A stretch of 64,000 nucleotides of DNA from Thunnus maccoyii (GCF_910596095.1 NC_056537.1:3634574-3698573), one strand, 5' to 3'; positions 12,305-24,160 are shown, numbered from the stretch's first letter. Numbers and translations: made by a program. The notes: generated from the letters alone by a model not told the origin.

Positions 12305-12450
12305 AATTATTTTCACTTCTTTTCTGATCTATGTTTGTTTTGTCCTTTCTTGTTTTAATGAGATTGTCGGTGTTGTTTTGTGGAGCTCAGCAAGCCCAGC
12401 GAACACATTGTGGAAGCTAATGGGGATCCAAATAAAAAACAGACGAATAG
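12305..12450 (+). repeat. LINE 3' tail-like fragment downstream of gene 2
   Basis: Contains TTGTCCTTTCTTGTTTTA and then GTGGAAGCTAATGGGGATCC with AAATAAAAAA, resembling the 3' ends of fish LINEs. The same fragment lies about 100-150 bp beyond the poly(A) signal of each of genes 3-8 (near 20025, 27085, 34375, 40255, 46835 and 52600), so it belongs to the amplified unit. Confidence 0.5.
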
Positions 12451-12588
12451 CTTTAGCTTTCTTTGGTTAGTATTTACATAGCATCTTTAATTTGATAATT
12501 TCTGTTTCTTTGTGTTGTGTCTCATGAAACAGACAGTAAACCTTATTTAAACAAACAGCACTTTATTATTTCTCAGTGTTAACAGTGT

Positions 12589-15500
12589 CTAGTAGCAGGA
12601 GTCCAGGATGCGCCTCATGCTCATGAACCTCATGCTGCCCATGCCCAGGTTCATGAAGGTCCTGTGCTCTCCAGGCCTCATGTACACCATCCTGCCTCTG
12701 AACTGGGGCTGCTCGAACATCAGCCAGTGTCCCTCCATCACGTTACAGGACATGCAGTTGGACATGCGGAAACGCTCCATGATGTCCTCGCAGTCGTCCA
12801 TCAGCTCGGACATCTGGCCTCCGAAGTTCTCCCTCTCGTAGATCTTCATCCTGAAAGATCCACGGTGCTGCAACACATGGAGCCACTCATCAGTAATCAA
12901 TAATCAGTCAGTGTCAGTAGAATGTATGAAGAGTTCTTGGGAGTTAATTTAGATCAGTCCTTATTTTTACCAAAATACATTACATGGCCAGAAGTATGTG
13001 GACACCTGATCAAAGTACATTCTATGGGGTTGAGGTTAAAGTATAGGTTCAAAATTTTTCAAGTCTGTCTTAACACAACAGTTAGGAAACCAAATGAACA
13101 TCAAAACAGGTTTTTCTTGCTGTAATCATTCCTCCTCTTCATGCTGACCATTAGAAGATCCTTTCATAATGCAATTACAACATAAGTGATGGGGGACAAA
13201 ATCCACAGTCCTCCTTCTGTATTTAAAAGTTTTCCTGAAGCTAATGTGAAGCTTCAGTTGTCCACATATGTCAAATCAAGTAGATATCTTTCAACGTTAC
13301 AGTCTTTTTTAGTGCCAAAGTCCCTGTTTTTCTTACTATACTTCCAACAGGGAAACACTATCTGAAGTCTTTATGTTTAATGTTGAAATGGGAAACGAGA
13401 CAAAACTGTCAGCACAAAAGTAGAACACTTTGTGTCAAATGTAATTTTTTGCTGAAGCGTTAAGATTTCACTTTTTTCACGATATACTTTTGTACAGATA
13501 GTATACAGTATTTATCCTAAGGAGCAGACTGTGTGAACTGTTTTTTTTTTTTATCTTAGCAAAAGCATAAGCAAAACTTTAAAAAAAAATCTAACCTTTT
13601 AACTTAGAAAACAGATCAGTGGGATAAGTTTTATATCAATTAGATAAACAAATATATAAATTTAACATAGTGTTGTAGGAAAGAGTCACACATGAAAGGG
13701 AAGACATATTTCCTGAGAAGCTTTTGGTCTCAATGACAGAATAATTATTTTTCTTACTCGACAATATTCAGAACTCACGATCACATTAACAAAACATGTT
13801 TATTCTATGAATGCTGAAGAATAAACTTTACTGTTACACCTAGTTGGATTTACCCTGCCAGCGTTTTTAAAATCCTCTCTTTCTACATCATCTGCTTGTG
13901 GTAACTACAGTCTGGTTCATGTTGGAGAAAGATGGTGGTTGTGGAGAATAAACTATGATCAAAACACTTAATTAAAGGATGATTGGAGAATACAATAAGT
14001 ACACTTGTTGGCTTTCTTATTTGTTTGTGGTTTCAGGCGCAGAACTATAAATTTTTACATTTTAGTTTTTGCACAGATTAAAAAATTAAGATATATCATG
14101 TTAATCAGTGAGCTTTACAGGTGCTGGATTTTGTAACCTTTGGACAGAGCCAGGCTAGCTGTTCCCCCGTTTCCAGTCTTTATGCTAAGCTAAGCTAACC
14201 ACACCCTGACTTCAGCTCCATATTGAGCTGACCCTGATGTCCATCCGAACATCTGACTCTCAGAAAAGAAGACAGTGTTTCCCAAAATGTTGGGCTCTTC
14301 CTGAAGGTCACAATTTAACTATTTTGATTATCGATTAATCGTTTGGAATATTTTTTTAAGAAAAAAAATCAAATTTTCTGATTCCAGCTTCTCAAATATG
14401 AATATTTTCTGGTTTCTTTGTTATTCTTTGACAGTAAACTGAATATCTTTCAGTTGTGGATTGTTCATCAGGACAATGCAAGGTATTTGAGGACGCCACC
14501 TTGGGCTTTGAAAACAGTGATCGACACTTTTCACCATTATCTGACATTTTATAGACCAAACAACTAATTGATTAATCAAGAAAATAATTGACAGATTAAT
14601 TGATAATGAGAATAGTTGTTAGTTGCAGCTCTAAACTCTTGTCACTGTGTATGAAAGTCAGACATGCTACTTGTCCTTCCACCACTCCGACCTCCACATC
14701 CTTACATTGTGAAAGTCTTACTGTCAATCAGTCTGTAATGTGATTGTGTTGTGTGGTTACCATGGGGATCATGCGGCAGGACCTGATGCAGTCGCTCATT
14801 CCCATCATGCTCATGTAGTCGGAGTACTCGCCCCTCCTCAGGAAGTACTGGTTGCCCATGAAGTTGGTGCGGTCATAGACCATGAAGCAGCCTTTCTCCA
14901 CCCTGCAGGACTGACACCTGCTCAGGAAGGTGGACAGGTCGGGGCAGTCACTGTTGCACTCATAGGAACGACCCTGGAAGTTCCTCTCCTCGTAGAAGAC
15001 GATCTGAGACAGAGACAGAAGAGTTGTTGTCTATACTGTATATATGAAAATAATCATTGGTCACAGCTTTACTCCATTACAAGTAAAAGTCCTGCATGAA
15101 AAATCCTACGTAAGTAAAATTACATAAGTATTATCAGCTTGATGTAGTTAAAATATTGCAGTAAAAGTACATAAGTATTATCAGCTTGATGTAGTTAAAG
15201 TATTGCAGTAAAAGTACATAAGTATTATGAGCTTGATGTAGTTAAAGTATTGCAGTAAAAGTAGTGGTTTGGTCCCTCTGACTGATATATTATTATATAT
15301 GACATCATTAGATTATTAATAGTGAAGCATCAGTGTTAGAGCAGCATGTTACTGTTGTAGCTGCTGGAGGTGGAGCTAGTTTACACTACTTTATATACAG
15401 TTAGCTAGTTTAGTCCAGTGGTTCCAAACCTAGGGGTCGGGCCCCTCCAAAGGGTCAGCAGATAAATGTGAGGGGTCGTGAGATGATTAATGGGAGAGGA

Positions 15501-16197
15501 AAGAAGAAAAAACTAAGTTCTGATACACAAATCTGTTTTCAGTTTTTGGACTTTTTCTCTAATCTTTGATTTTTGCTGAAATATTGGATCATTTGAACAT
15601 TTATTGAAATGAAAGCATGTGAGAAGTTTAGAGGGAAAAATCACTATTTGGTGGAGCTGTTAACAACTCATAGACATGTGAAATGTGACCCCGACTACAC
15701 ACTGCTTTTTGTAAGACGCCAAAAGCCAAAAAAGGTTGGAAACCACTGGTTTCATCTTTAACAATGTGTTGTATTTTAAAAGCTTGTTATATTATCCATT
15801 GTGTCAAATCTTCATCTGAAAAGTAACTAAAGCTGTCAAATAAATGTAGTGGAGTAGAAAGTACAATATTTCCCTCTGAAATGTAGTGGAGTGGAAGTAT
15901 AAAGTAGCATCAAATGGAAATACTCAAGTACTTCATAATTGTACTTTAATACGGTACTTGATTACTGTATAATAATCAATACATTATCAGCCTGATTGGG
16001 TGAGTATCAATACTGATCAGTCTCTCCTGTTATCTAGCTTCAGAGGTTGGAAAGTCATGTGACTCTCAGACTCAGAGATGTGTGTTTTCCAGCTGATCTC
16101 ACTCCTGTGTGTGTGTTTGTTTTTCAAAATAAAATGTAGAGAAACAATGCATTCTGGGACTTACCTTGCTCCTCATGTTCATGTCGGTGGTGGACAT
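12589..16197 (-). CDS. crygm: gamma-M crystallin, gene 2
   Basis: Exon 1 16165-16197 ([11 protein letters not shown]), exon 2 14761-15003 (81 codons), exon 3 12589-12867 (92 codons and stop); 184 residues. Greek-key signatures lie at about residues 15-22, 54-61, 102-109 and 143-150. 26 residues are Met (14 percent) and the only Trp is residue 140, where mammalian gamma crystallins have four. Donor AAG/GTAAGT and acceptors TCTCAG and TTGCAG are canonical. Residue 48 is Lys, where genes 1 and 3-8 have Arg. Intron 2 is the longest of the array (1893 bp) and intron 1 is 1161 bp; both are filled with repeats. AATAAA at 12562-12567 is 22 nt past the stop, giving a very short 3' UTR. Confidence 0.94.
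12868..14760. repeat. repeat-filled intron 2 of gene 2
   Basis: Holds in order: a mariner-like fragment near 12983 (TACATGGCCAGAAGTATGTG), unassigned AT-rich DNA, a repeat at about 14115-14260 with GGACAGAGCCAGGCTAGCTG and TCTTTATGCTAAGCTAAGC, and a hAT-type MITE at about 14305-14634 ending TTAGTTGCAGCTCTA. Gene 8 has the middle repeat too (near 53815-53880); genes 3-7 lack it. No exon seen. Confidence 0.6.
15069..15966 (-). mobile_element. nested hAT-type MITE composite in intron 1 of gene 2
   Basis: An inverted CAGTGGTGGAAAGTAAC-family MITE (phrases AATATTTCCCTCTGAAATG and TGGAAATACTCAAGTACTTC) is split by a second MITE at 15416-15748, which begins CAGTGGTTCCAAACC and ends GGTTGGAAACCACTG. 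The inner element is flanked by GTTTAGTC and GTTTCATC, possibly a decayed 8-bp duplication. Matching positions in genes 3-8 carry the same composite in varying states. Confidence 0.7.
15114..15254. repeat. three tandem copies of a 47-bp unit
   Basis: Units 15114-15160, 15161-15207 and 15208-15254 each run from GTAAAAKTACATAAGTATTA to TATTGCA with one or two differences. Other genes have one copy, so this is a local expansion in gene 2 intron 1. Confidence 0.9.
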
Positions 16198-16253
16198 GTT
16201 CGTGTACTGCCTGCCTGCTGTTGGTGTGCTTCATACCTGTCTGAGCTCACAGC

Positions 16254-16306
16254 TTTTATACACCTGAACATCAAGCTGCTTTGTGTTTCAGAGCACTGAG
16301 TCAGCA
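16254..16306 (-). promoter_or_regulatory. gene 2 promoter: TATA box and Maf element
   Basis: TATAAAA at 16254-16260 (minus strand), about 57 bp before the ATG. 16294-16306 reads TGCTGACTCAGTG on the minus strand, 11 of 13 matches to the T-MARE consensus. Between them CACAAAG is a near match to a Sox site. Confidence 0.72.
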
Positions 16307-16405
16307 GAGACACACAAAGCACCATAGTACCAGTACAACACTGGGTTGACTTTGACCAGTAAAACGACGTGCATATTACATTCAGAAGATACACAAGTCA
16401 TTCAT

Positions 16406-17039
16406 CAGTGGTGGAATGTAAATAAGCACATTTACTCAAGTACTGTATTTATGTACAATATATAGGTACTTGTACTTTACTTGACTATCTTCATTTATGT
16501 TAATTTATACTTCCACTCCACTACATTTCAGAGGGAAATATTGTACTTTCTACTCAATTACTTTAATATGACAGCTTTAGTTACTTTTCAGATGAAGATT
16601 TTACGTTAAATAATATATGATAAGCTTATAACATTAAAAAAATGTTGAAAAATTAAACCATTTGTTTTTGTTTTGCCTTTGGTAAACCTTTTTGGCTCAT
16701 AACCCCTGTGTGTACTATTGACTCATTGTCATGTTACAGATGTTTGAGTTGTTAGCAGTTCTACCAAATGAATAATTGTCTGAAGCCCAAAGAGGTAAAA
16801 CTTTCCAATGTTTGACAAAAACCAAAATTTGGAGAAAAGTGAAAAATGAATCAAACTTTGTGTGGCAGAACTGTGTTTTTTCTTCTGTCCTCTACCCAGC
16901 TGATTTAACAGTTATCAGTCACAGCCACTGATTTCCTACAAAATGAGCACTTTTACTTTTAATACTTTAAGTGAATTTAGCTGATAATAATTCTATACTT
17001 TTACTTAAGTAAAGGATCTGAGTACTCCTTCCACCACTG
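16406..17039 (+). mobile_element. hAT-type MITE upstream of gene 2
   Basis: Begins CAGTGGTGGAATGTAAATAA and ends TCCTTCCACCACTG, complementary termini of a common fish MITE. The interior is replaced by an unrelated AT-rich segment (phrase TTTTGGCTCATAACCCCTGTG in related copies). It starts about 209 bp upstream of the start codon. No clear 8-bp duplication. Confidence 0.7.
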
Positions 17040-19088
17040 TTAACAATCAATAACAAACTGTGACATTTCAGTTTGAAAAGAATATAGTTGATTTAGTTTA
17101 TTCAACAGTAAAATATAACTAAAACAACCTCTTGTCTTGAATGGATTTCTGGATAACATTAACCCAGTATTTTGTTGCTGCTATATTGACCTGATGTTGA
17201 GTGAGTGATTTGAACATACATTTGTTGTCTAAATGTCATCAAGTGTTAGAAAAAAAAACAAGCAAACATCCTCTGTGGTTTGTATGTGTGATAACACTTT
17301 CAATGTAAAAATATCAATTTTGTAAAGCAGAACCAGCATGGGTTCATGTCACTCTTTGTGGCTTTTAGAGGAGGATTTCATGCTAATCATTGGACTGAAT
17401 ATCCAGTCATTCTCCTGCAAACAATAGCCTGTAACCTCATGTGGAAAAATACAAGTTTACTTTTATTTTGCTTCTTTGTTGCAGAAAATAAATAGTGGAT
17501 TGACCCTTTGTGACCTTAGTGGCTACGCGCTGCATTCCAGTGATGGAACATGCACATAGGTTAAGTTCCTCTCAGACTAACCACAGACCTGGTTTGTTTG
17601 GTTTGTTTGGTTTGTTCTAGACACAGTTGTGCAAACACGTACACCTTTACATACTCACTCACTTCTATAAATATAAGGTAACTTAGAGGAGTTTTTTTCT
17701 CTTAGCCATAGTGACGTTTGATCTCTGTAAGCTTGAGCCCATTTGCAAATGCTTGAATAAATACCAGAAAGACAGTTGCTGTGTTAGTTCTCTTTATTAA
17801 ATCTACCGCAAATCATACAACAGTATAAGAAGATGTAGAAACAGTAGGAATAATATCCACACATTAAAAATAGGTAGGCTTAAAATACATATAGGAATTA
17901 TTATATCTGACTTAACTCTAGATTGAGTGCTTTTTGCTATTTAGTTGATGATGAAGAAACCATTCTGAATATGTCACATAAAAAAACTTAAAAGTAATAC
18001 CAGACTGTCTCTGTTACTGAAACAAAGAGTGGAAAAGTAGTTAATGACTGATGAGTAGTATCTGACCCAAATGTTGCATTTATAATCATGGGAGTCAATT
18101 AACAGTGAGTGGATTATTTGTCCAATAAAAGACAATCTTTGGTTTTTATTTCCAGTTATCATCACACAGGTGTCTCATGTTATTCTGAGCTGCAGTGATG
18201 GAATCAAAGTGTAAAATCATCCACACTGTCAGCTGTCACTCCGGGGATAAAATCAACTTTGTACAATTAAAATGCAGTTAAAATCATCGTTATGTGTTTA
18301 GTGTCGTAAATGATCTCTCAGTTTGTTAGAAGCTCTGTTTTAAAACCAGAGTGGAAATAGAAAGCCTGGAAGAATAAAATGTTTCCACTGATCTATAAAG
18401 ATATTGTTGCTCTTTTTTACTTGTCACTTTATTGTAAACTCAGGACTTTTGTCCATATCGGGATCCTGTAGGAATGATGACTCTTTATTCCCAGTGATCT
18501 GATTGGTGATGTACCCTGGTAAGAGCTGAATCATTGTTGTAACCCTGAAAACCCAGAGTTAAACTTGAAGTTACCTCGCTAACCCCAAATCCTACTTCAT
18601 AGTACAGGCCTCAGGACTCAAAGGAAAAACAATGCCAAGCTCAAGAACTACACAAAGAAACACAAATGGCAAATGCAATTATCACAAACAATTTGTAACC
18701 CAGAGCACATTTAAAACACACACAGAGCAATATCAAAAAATCCCAAAACACAGAAAGTCCAGAAACAGAGTCCATGACAATCATAGGAAACATTATTTTC
18801 TAAATGCAGAGGTATTTTGCTGTAAAACATATGAAGAGGTGTTTTAACACAATGTGTGCTGGAAGCCGTATAATGAAGGAAAATTGGAATCAAAATAAAT
18901 ATTAGATCATAAAACGGTGTAAGGACAGTAATGAATTTAGGCACAAATACTCAGACTTCCAGGCTGCTCAACAGCTTCTTCCCTCAGGCTGTCAGGATCA
19001 TCAACACTGTGAATACCCCCCACAATCACACCCACCCCCCTTACTCTCCCTTGATCGACCCCTCAGGGGTGCCAGTGGACGTTTTGCC
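17040..19088. other. intergenic block between genes 2 and 3
   Basis: No gene. 17140-17730 is repeated at about 30281-30870. 17700-18600 matches 9880-10860. 18610-18945 matches about 25345-25680. At 18931-19020 a frame containing SRLLNSFFPQAVRIINT looks like the C-terminal tail of a LINE ORF2, also near 25678-25760. The mix shows that units were assembled from shared blocks. Confidence 0.6.
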
Positions 19089-19089
19089 T

Positions 19090-19806
19090 GTGAGCAAAAA
19101 GCACCAACTTCAGACTGCTCTGAACACTCAGTTTCCAGCAGTTTTTTTCTACTTTCAGACCAAGACGACATCGACTCGTGATGGAGTTTTATATTGTCAT
19201 CTGCTCCACTCACAGTGTGTGAGTTCACTGCTCCGCTCTGCCAACTTTATGGCATTTTTCCATTGTTTTGGGGGTTGTCACGCTGAGCTATGACTCCATT
19301 ACACATCTCCCTGTTGAAGGTGTGCTGGTCAACTGCAGCTCTTCATCAAACATCATCATTACATTGGCTGTTTCTGCTTGTACTATTCCTCCCTGCATTA
19401 TTTCAAACTGATCTGCTGAACAAAGAGCTTCAAATATCTCCATATGTTGCATCAGGTTTTTAGTGCTGCTAACAGAGCTCTGCTAATTCAGTGAGGAACA
19501 CGTTTCATTTCCTGTAAATTCTTCACAATAAAAGTCGCCCGTTATTTAGTCATGTGTAATATGAGGCAGTAAAGCATGAAATGTTGGGTTTGCATCAGCG
19601 GTAACTTAACATGCCTCTGACACATAAAGCTGGCCAATCAGAACAGAGTTGGCTCATCGGGAGGGGGGCCTTAAAGAGACAGGAGCTAAGACTGCCTGTT
19701 AGAGACAGAGGCTGAACTAAGAGGCTGCATAAAGGGCCAGTATAAGATAAATAATGAGTTTATTGAACTGTGAATCATGCAAAGCTACTCTAGTGGAGTC
19801 CTGGAA
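19090..19806. mobile_element. piggyBac-like MITE, truncated copy (unit 3)
   Basis: Collinear with 11332-12060 of the complete copy (shared phrases ACTTCAGACTGCTCTGAACA and GCTGGCCAATCAGAACAGAG). Both terminal repeats are missing; the left break joins LINE-like DNA. Confidence 0.75.
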
Positions 19807-20302
19807 TAAAGCTGCTGCTTCATTCAAAGATGTGGAATAATACTTTTACATGAAAGATAACGTAGAAAAATCAATAACTAGATTCAGTTTTAGTTCAGAT
19901 GTTACTTTTAGTTCTTGGAAACATTTTGATTTCATTTTCTTTTTGTTGTCTTTTATTTTGACACTTTTGGTTTTGTTTTTACTGCTAGTTTCTATTGTCT
20001 TCATTATTATATGTCAAATTATTTTCACTTCTTTTGTGATCTATGTTTGTTTTGTCCTTTCTTGTTTTATTGAGATTGTTGTTGTTGTCGTGGGCTCAGG
20101 AAGCCCAGCAAACACTTTGTGGAAGCTAATGGGGATCCAAATACAAAAGAAAGAATAGGTTTAGCTTTCTTTGGTTATTATTTACTTAGCGTTTTTAATT
20201 GGATCATTTCTGTTCTTTACTCTTTGTGTTGCAGTTCATGAAACAGACAGTAAACCTTATTTAAACAAACAGCACTTTATTATTTGTCAGTGTTAACAGT
20301 GT

Positions 20303-22251
20303 CTAGTAGCAGGAGTCCAGGATGCGCCTCATGCTCATGAACCTCATGCTGCCCATGCCCAGGTTCATGAAGGTTCTGTGCTCTCCAGGCCTCATGTACA
20401 CCATCCTGCCTCTGAACTGGGTCTGCTCGAACATCAGCCAGTGTCCCTCCATCACGTTACAGGACATGCAGTTGGACATGCGGAAACGCTCCATGATGTC
20501 CTCGCAGTCGTCCATCAGCTCAGACATCTGGCCTCCGAAGTTCTCCCTCTCGTAGATCTTCATCCTGAAAGATCCACGGTGCTGCAACACATGGAGCCAC
20601 TCATCAGTAATCAATAATCAGTCAGTGTCAGTAGAACGCATGAAGAGTTCTTGGCAGTTAATTTAGATCAGTCCTTATTTGTACCTAAATACATTACATA
20701 GCCAGAAGTATGTGGACGCCTGATCAATGTACACACTATGGGGTTGATGTTAAAGGAAAGGTTCAAAATCTGGTTTCTTCATTATTCTATGACAGTAAAC
20801 TGAATATCTTTTGGTTGTGGACTGTTCATTGGGACAATACAAGATATTTGAGGATGCCATCTTGGGTTTTGGAAACAGACATTTTATAGACCAAACAACT
20901 AATCGATTAATCGAGAAAATAATCGACAGATTAATTTATAATGAGAATAGAGTTGCAGCTCTAAACTCTGGTCACTGTGTATGAAAGTCAGACGTGCTAC
21001 TCGTCCTTCCACCACTCCGACGTCCACGTCCTTACAGTGTGAAAGTCTTACTTTAAAAGACATAAATCATGAGCTGCAGAATCGTCCAATGTGGCTGTAA
21101 TTCCTCTGACACTGATTCAGTCACAGAAGAGTGAGAAACAAGACTGTCAGTCATCAAACAGTGACGTTATAAAAACTACAAGATGAAGGACTGCAGTCTG
21201 ATTCGTCAGCTGGGTTCTGAACTGATTCAGACTGATGGAGATGTCAAGGCTGTAATGTGATTGGTTGTGTGGTTACCATGGGGATCATGCGGCAGGACCT
21301 GATGCAGTCGCTCATTCCCATCATGCTCATGTAGTCGGAGTACTCGCCCCTATTCAGGAAGAACTGGTTGCCCATGAAGTTGGTGCGGTCATAGACCATG
21401 AAGCAGCCTCTCTCCACCCTGCAGGACTGACACCTGCTCAGGAAGGAGGACATGTCGGGGCAGTCACTGTTGCACTCATAGGAACGACCCTGGAAGTTCC
21501 TCTCCTCGTAGAAGACGATCTGAGACAGAGACAGAAGAGTTGTTGTCTATACTGTATATATGAAAATAATAACTGGTCACAGCTTTACTCCGTTACAAGT
21601 ACATTACAAGCTAGTTTGAAATAAATATTGGAAATATTGGATCATTTGAACATTTATTGAAATGAAAGCATGTGAGAAGTTTAGAGGGAAAAATCACTAT
21701 TTGGTGGAGCTGTTAACAACTCATAGACATGTGAAATGTGACCCCGACTACACACTGCTTTTTGTAAGACGTCAAAAGCCAAAAAGGTTGGAAACCACTG
21801 GTTTCATCTTTAACAATGTGTTGTATTTTAAAATCTTGTTATGTTATCCATTGTGTCAAATCTTCATTTGAAAAGTAGCTAAAGCTGTCAAATTAATGTA
21901 GTGGAGTAGAAAGTAAAATATTTCCCTCTGAAATGTAGTGGAGTTGAAGTATAAAGTAACATCAAATGGAAATACTCAAGTATTTCATAGTTTTACTTAA
22001 GTACAGTTCTTGAGTAAATGTACTTAACTACTATGTAATAATCAATACATTGTCAGCCTGATCAGGTGATCAGTCTCTACTGTTATCTAGCTTCAAAGGT
22101 TGGAAAGTCATGTGACTTTCAGACTTACAAGATATGTGTTTTCCAGCTGATCTCACTCCTATGTGTGTGTTTGTTTTTCAAAATAAAATGTAGAGAAGCA
22201 ATGCATTCTGGGTCTTACCTTGCTCCTCATGTTCATGTCGGTGGTGGACAT
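20303..22251 (-). CDS. crygm: gamma-M crystallin, gene 3 (variant copy)
   Basis: Exon 1 22219-22251, exon 2 21277-21519, exon 3 20303-20581; 184 residues, all frames and splice sites intact. It is the most unusual of genes 2-8. Exon 2 reads [10 protein letters not shown] where the others read [10 protein letters not shown] (Y64F and R67N), has DMSSF where they have DLSTF, and exon 3 keeps Thr at residue 146 like gene 1 where the rest have Pro. The R67 position lies in the second Greek key, in a motif that is nearly invariant among gamma crystallins I recall. Its promoter Maf element is also altered. Intron 1 is short (699 bp) because much of the MITE composite is deleted. AATAAA at 20276-20281. 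Confidence 0.93.
20582..21276. repeat. intron 2 of gene 3 with mariner fragment and hAT MITE
   Basis: A mariner-like fragment sits near 20697 and a hAT-type MITE at about 20765-20964 (TTAATCGAGAAAATAATCGA and TTGCAGCTCTA), followed by the inner-gene segment AAAGACATAAATCATGAGCT that genes 3-7 share. Confidence 0.6.
21590..22032 (-). mobile_element. MITE composite in intron 1 of gene 3, reduced
   Basis: Keeps the right part of the inner element (to CCACTG at 21800) and the outer MITE end. The left part is deleted relative to genes 2, 4 and 5. Confidence 0.65.
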
Positions 22252-22307
22252 GTTCGTGTGTTGTCTAAGTGCTGTTGGTGTGCTTCATACCTGTCTGAGC
22301 TCACAGC

Positions 22308-22360
22308 TTTTATACACCTGAACATCGAGCTGCTTTGTGTTTCAGAGCGCTGAGTCCGCA
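22308..22360 (-). promoter_or_regulatory. gene 3 promoter: TATA box and altered Maf element
   Basis: TATAAAA at 22308-22314. 22348-22360 reads TGCGGACTCAGCG on the minus strand: the left half-site core TGCTGA has become TGCGGA, and the right half differs from the TCAGTG of genes 2 and 4-8. Spacing to TATA is unchanged. Confidence 0.65.
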
Positions 22361-22459
22361 GAGACACACAAAGCACCATAGTACCAGTACAACACTGGGT
22401 TGACTTTGACCAGTAAAACGATGTGCATATTACATTCAGAAGATACACAAGTCATTCAT

Positions 22460-22836
22460 CAGTGGTGGAATGTAACTAAGTACATTTACTCAATTAATGT
22501 ACAATTTTTAGGTGCTTGTACTTTACTTGAATATCTCAGTGCTTTACATAAAACACAAAAGGCATTAAGACAGAATACAAAAGCAACACAAGGCAATGTA
22601 AAAAGACATTTAAATACAATTAAAAAGTCTTAAATTGGAAATAAAAATAAGCTAAAATAAAATAAGACAGATAAAACAGTAGAATAAAAGTTACAGTGCA
22701 GTGTCAGATATTAACCTTCAAATTTGGTTTAATAATTGGCAGTGGCAAACAGAAGTGAATGGAATAACTGAATTTAGCTGATAATACTTTTGTACTTTTA
22801 CTTAAGTAAAGGATCTGACTAATTCTTCCACCACTG
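22460..22836 (+). mobile_element. hAT-type MITE upstream of gene 3
   Basis: Starts CAGTGGTGGAATGTAACTAA and ends TTCTTCCACCACTG. The interior carries part of a second fish repeat (AGTGCTTTACATAAAACACA), with most of the MITE body missing. Confidence 0.68.
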
Positions 22837-23875
22837 TTAACAATCAACAACAAACTGTGACATGTCAATTTGAAAAGAATAGGATTGATTTAGTTTGGGT
22901 AAATAACCCGACAGTAAAATAAAACTAAAATTGGGTCAAAACAACCTCTTAAGTGGATTTCTGGATAACATTAACCCAGTTTTGTGTTGCTGCTATAGTG
23001 ACCTGATATTGAGTAATTTTTAGTGATTGATTTGAACGAGAATCTGTTGTCTAAATGTCATCCAGCATTAGAAAAAAAAGAATATCCTCTGTGGTTTGTA
23101 TGTGTGATAATATTTTAAATGTAAAAATGTGAACTTTGTAAAGCAGAACCAGCATGGGTTCATGTCACACTTTGTGGCTTTTACAGGAGGATTTCATGCT
23201 AATCATTGGACTGAATATCCAGTCATTCTCCTGCGTTCCTTTACCCTCCGTCACCACCTCAATCTGCATATACACTCACACCTTTCCATCTGTTTGGAAC
23301 ACATTATGACACCTCCTACGTTTTTCTGTCTGGATTAAATGAACCTGATTTGCACAGTTGCCTATGTTAAACATATGTTTAAAGACATGTTCTACTGTCA
23401 GAAATTATGTTATAATCACAACCCCATGAGACTGTTGTTGGGCCTCACAATCTATGTGTATGAGACAAAGGCAGGCCTTCATGCAGTCACAAAGCCTGAT
23501 AACAAGGATAACAATCAAACAAAGGGAGTCCAAAACAGACTCCATTTCCCAACACGCTTCGCTCAGTTCGCACCTTGGTGTGAAATCGTTTTTCATTGGC
23601 AGAGACGCACCTACACCACCGGGAGTCATGGCAATGCAGCCATGATTTCACCGCCCCTTTACGTACTGGCTGAATGAATTCAACATCACCTATCCATTGT
23701 AACTGTAACCTAGAAATAACGTTAACTTTCACTGGAGGCTCAAGCTGTTCCACTAACGCAGCTTAGCCGTATCTAGTCAACGCTAACTCTAGCCAGGCTT
23801 GAATAAGCTTGCAGTGTGCGTGTGCACGGAGGACACAAGCAGCTCAGAACGATCAATTGTCAAAAAGAAGATACT
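22837..23875. other. intergenic DNA between gene 3 and the Myb-like ORF
   Basis: No gene. The block around 23120-23330 (GGAGGATTTCATGCTAATCA, CTCACACCTTTCCATCTGTT) recurs near 31940, 38150 and 45520. 23430-23700 has no counterpart in the other units and looks like an extra insertion of unknown type. Confidence 0.55.
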
Positions 23876-24052
23876 ATGTTGGAAAAAGAAAGGAAAACTA
23901 GAGCGGTGTTTACCTCAGCAGCGGAACAAACCCTGCTGATGAAAGTATATGAAGAATATAAAGGAGTCATCACCAAAAAGGGCAATACTGCTGCAATTAA
24001 CAAGGTGAGGGAGATGGCCTGGCACAAAATTTCGGGCAGATTAAAATCCTAA
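23876..24052 (+). CDS. small Myb/SANT-like ORF of Harbinger type, intact frame
   Basis: 58 codons from MLEKERKTRAVFTSAAEQ through VYEEYKGVITKKGNTAAINK to a TAA after RLKS. The pattern of an early F-T/S, a YEEYK helix and NK-x3-MAWHKI resembles the Myb/SANT-like (MADF-like) DNA-binding domain carried by PIF/Harbinger transposons. It is truncated compared with that domain's usual accompanying protein. Four other units carry the same ORF in broken form, so this is most likely a transposon relic copied with the crystallin unit; expression is unknown. Confidence 0.5.
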   Translation: MLEKERKTRAVFTSAAEQTLLMKVYEEYKGVITKKGNTAAINKVREMAWHKISGRLKS

Positions 24053-24078
24053 ATTATACAGTCCTATGTAGGTTGCTA

Positions 24079-24160
24079 GTGATGGCTTAAAGGTTAGAGG
24101 AGTGAGTTTATAATTAGAAGGTTGACGGTATGATCCCCCGGACGGGCAGGATCAATCTAG
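24079..24160 (+). repeat. degraded tRNA-derived SINE head
   Basis: GATGGCTTAAAGGTTAGAGG followed by GAAGGTTGACGGTATGATCC resembles the A-box and B-box region of fish tRNA SINEs. No SINE body follows. Confidence 0.4.

Noticed and set aside
12608-12903. Long plus-strand open frames opposite every crystallin exon 3 and exon 2, conserved in all copies
   Set aside because: They are antisense shadows of the Met-rich exons (Met and His codons mirror each other as ATG/CAT), have no splice or start context, and are conserved only because the exons are.
15613-15822. A repeated 69-codon frame ([18 protein letters not shown]...) in intron 1 of several genes and inverted at 56050-56259
   Set aside because: It lies inside the nested MITE composite, is interrupted in several copies, and resembles no protein family I know.
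17440-17810. Segment with TATAAATA and AATAAATACC, repeated at about 30585 and partly at 9880, considered as an LTR
   Set aside because: No TG...CA ends or target duplication could be found; its repetition is explained by the crystallin unit duplication.
23405-23753. Overlapping open frames on both strands in the insertion unique to unit 3
   Set aside because: None resembles a known protein and several frames are open at once, which reflects composition rather than coding.
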